Assembly (NCBI GenBank): GCA_046329815.1
Contig: JAXLTY010000002.1
Location: 744,001-808,000, forward strand
DNA: 64,000 nucleotides
Direction: 5' to 3'
Origin: JADJSS01 sp046329815
GTDB taxonomy: Bacteria > Bacteroidota > Bacteroidia > Chitinophagales > JADIYW01
The translations under genes were made by a program, and so were the position numbers. The notes under the pieces were generated by a model. The model was not told the origin of the DNA, ran no database searches, and saw nothing but the letters and a program-made list of their open reading frames with translations. This document shows, piece by piece, positions 62,305 to 64,000 of the stretch (its first letter is position 1; every line of letters begins with the position of its first letter).

Positions 62305-64000
62305 ATGGCAACTACAAAACAAGAAGACTTTTTTACGATTGAAAAAAATGCGAATGGTGTTTGCACGATCTGGATGGATCAGAAAGGTGAAAAAGTAAAC
62401 ACGGTAAGTCCAACCTTAATTGAACTTTTCGAAGAAGTGTACGATGGATTGGACAGCGATCCGAGCATTAAGGCATTTGTATTAAGCAGCAAGAAAAAAG
62501 ATTTTATCGCTGGTGCAGATATTGAAATGTTCAAGAAGGTAGAAAAGAAAGGCGACTTCGAACCAATCACAAGGAAAGGACAAGCGATATTGAATAAGAT
62601 TGCAGCATCAAAAAAACCGATCGTTGCTGCTATTCACGGCAACGCGTTAGGTGCCGGTTTGGAAATTGCATTAGCATGTCATGCGCGTATTTTATCTAAC
62701 GACAAATCTACGAAAGTGGCCTTACCGGAAGTAAAATTAGGTTTGTTGCCTGGCGGCGGCGGCACACAGCGTTTACCACGATTAGTTGGCTTGCAAGCTG
62801 CTTTAGATATGATGTTGACAGGTAAAAATGTATTCGCGTATCCGGCACTAAAAATGGGCTTGGCTGATAAAGTAGTACATGTTTCATCGTTACAAAATGC
62901 AGCGCAAAAGTTAGCATTGGAATTGGTAGATAAACCGATCAAACGCGAACGCAATGAAATTAACTTAGATACGATCAAAGCAGGTTTTCCTGCCATTCAG
63001 AAAGCACTAACCGGTTTGGTTTTGGAAGCACCTTTATTGAATAAGATCGTTTTCGATCAGGCGAAAAAGATGGTGGACAAGCAAACGCATGGCAACTATC
63101 CGGCGCCTTATAAAATTATGGAATGCGTGGAAATTGGCTGGAATCAAGGTATGGAAAAAGGATTGGATGCGGAAGCAACTAAATTCGAAGAGCTTATCTT
63201 GTCTCCTGTTTCGCGCCAATTGATCAATATCTTTTTTGCAATGACCGATAAAAAGAAAAATCCGTACGGTGAAGACAAAGTGAAGCATGTACATCGTTTA
63301 GGCATGATTGGCGCAGGTTTCATGGGCGCAGGCATCGCCGAGGTTTCGATGGATGATGATATTCATGTATTGCTGAAAGACATCAACCAGGACATGATCA
63401 ATTCGGCTTACAAGACCATTTACAATGATTACAATAAGAAAGTGCTGAAAAAAGCCATGACGAAAATCGAACTGGAAGAAAAGATGGCATTACTATCAGG
63501 TTCTTTAAACTATGAAGACTTAGACAATCAGGAACTAATCATTGAAGCAGTATTTGAAGACCTTAAAATCAAACAAAGCATTTTAAAAGATGTGGAAACG
63601 AACGCGAAACCAAACACGATCTTCGCGTCTAACACATCTGCATTGCCAATCAAACACATTGCGGCAAATGCTAAAAATCCTGAATTGGTGATTGGTATGC
63701 ACTACTTCTCGCCTGTTCCGAAAATGCCGTTGCTGGAAATTGTAAAAACAGATAAAACGGCTGATTGGGTGATTGCAACTTGCTATGAAATTGGCGTGCG
63801 ACAAGGCAAAACGGTAATCGTAGTAGATGATGGTCCGGGTTTTTACACTACGCGTATTTTGGCACCGCTAATGAACGAAGCGCAGTTGTTACTGGACGAA
63901 GGCGGCGACATTTTACAGATCGATAAAGAAATGAATTTATTCGGTTTCCCTGTTGGACCAATCACTTTAGCGGACGAAGTAGGTATCGATGTTGGCGCGC
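62305..64000 (+). CDS. fadJ: Fatty-acid oxidation complex alpha subunit, FadJ-like (3' end outside the window)
   Basis: Bifunctional enoyl-CoA hydratase/3-hydroxyacyl-CoA dehydrogenase. The ATG at 62305 opens MATTKQEDFFTIEKNANGVC; 565 codons are visible before the window ends. The hydratase domain has KDFIAGADIEMF (oxyanion loop), GNALGAGLEIALACHARI and LPGGGGTQRLPRLVG. The NAD-binding domain starts with RLGMIGAGFMGAGIAEVSMD (about residue 333) and continues with EAVFEDLKIKQSIL, SNTSALPI and MHYFSPVPKMPLLEIV. Family members are about 710 residues long, so about 145 are missing. It is probably transcribed with the thiolase gene and controlled from the same palindrome. Confidence 0.92.
   Translation, partial: MATTKQEDFFTIEKNANGVCTIWMDQKGEKVNTVSPTLIELFEEVYDGLDSDPSIKAFVLSSKKKDFIAGADIEMFKKVEKKGDFEPITRKGQAILNKIAASKKPIVAAIHGNALGAGLEIALACHARILSNDKSTKVALPEVKLGLLPGGGGTQRLPRLVGLQAALDMMLTGKNVFAYPALKMGLADKVVHVSSLQNAAQKLALELVDKPIKRERNEINLDTIKAGFPAIQKALTGLVLEAPLLNKIVFDQAKKMVDKQTHGNYPAPYKIMECVEIGWNQGMEKGLDAEATKFEELILSPVSRQLINIFFAMTDKKKNPYGEDKVKHVHRLGMIGAGFMGAGIAEVSMDDDIHVLLKDINQDMINSAYKTIYNDYNKKVLKKAMTKIELEEKMALLSGSLNYEDLDNQELIIEAVFEDLKIKQSILKDVETNAKPNTIFASNTSALPIKHIAANAKNPELVIGMHYFSPVPKMPLLEIVKTDKTADWVIATCYEIGVRQGKTVIVVDDGPGFYTTRILAPLMNEAQLLLDEGGDILQIDKEMNLFGFPVGPITLADEVGIDVGA

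Overview
This window looks like a chromosome segment of a Bacteroidota bacterium, probably of the Chitinophagales/Sphingobacteriales kind. The reasons are several large secreted proteins with C-terminal type IX secretion (T9SS) sorting domains, many small 'SCKK' lipoproteins, promoters of the TTTG-19 bp-TAnnTTTG type, AT-rich non-Shine-Dalgarno leaders, and families such as DUF1573, CASTOR/POLLUX-type channels and DSDGR-repeat proteins. TGA acts as a normal stop. The exact genus cannot be read from the window.

Layout. 1-2 kb: the 3' part of cyanophycin synthetase. 2.0-3.9 kb: an AT-rich two-gene defence module resembling Septu (PtuA-like ATPase plus PtuB-like HNH nuclease). The ATPase gene is interrupted by a one-base frameshift at an 8-T run. 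4.0-13.5 kb: an accessory region dominated by repeats. A two-gene operon (unknown protein plus a 1558-residue MACPF protein with three LamG-like modules) is bracketed by a 90-bp perfect direct repeat, by multi-hairpin elements, and by two tandem arrays of 21-bp units that share a leader-like flank. 13.6-26.5 kb: mostly housekeeping and envelope genes (orphan TRAP-type binding protein, methyltransferase, Crp and MerR regulators, DinB, M23 peptidase, TPR protein, hemE, ftsE, lipoproteins). 26.5-34 kb: a minus-strand run of cassette-like genes (VOC protein, TraB/GumN-like, SRPBCC, S9 peptidase, TPR protein). It has two attC-like sites, a 300-bp foldable segment without a sizeable ORF, and a tyrosine recombinase gene broken by an in-frame TGA. 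34 kb: a third 21-bp array. 34.5-51 kb: FnIII protein, O-methyltransferase, photolyase, PLP lyase, UbiA-like protein, FAH-family protein, pth, a large T9SS metalloprotease, a small-envelope-protein operon, an ion channel, the SRP RNA and an acyltransferase. 51-64 kb: ilvD, two paralogous T9SS purple acid phosphatases, and a fatty-acid beta-oxidation block (SDR, thiolase, FadJ-like alpha subunit, cut by the window end) with a 24-bp perfect palindrome upstream of the thiolase.

The most unusual content is (i) the bracketed MACPF operon, (ii) three intergenic arrays with unrelated unit sequences but one 21-bp period and one A4/T4 tract per unit, (iii) the integron-like attC region with a non-IntI recombinase and a structured ORF-poor cassette, and (iv) the possibly phase-variable Septu-like pair. 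All function calls come from reading motifs by eye; no database search was run.
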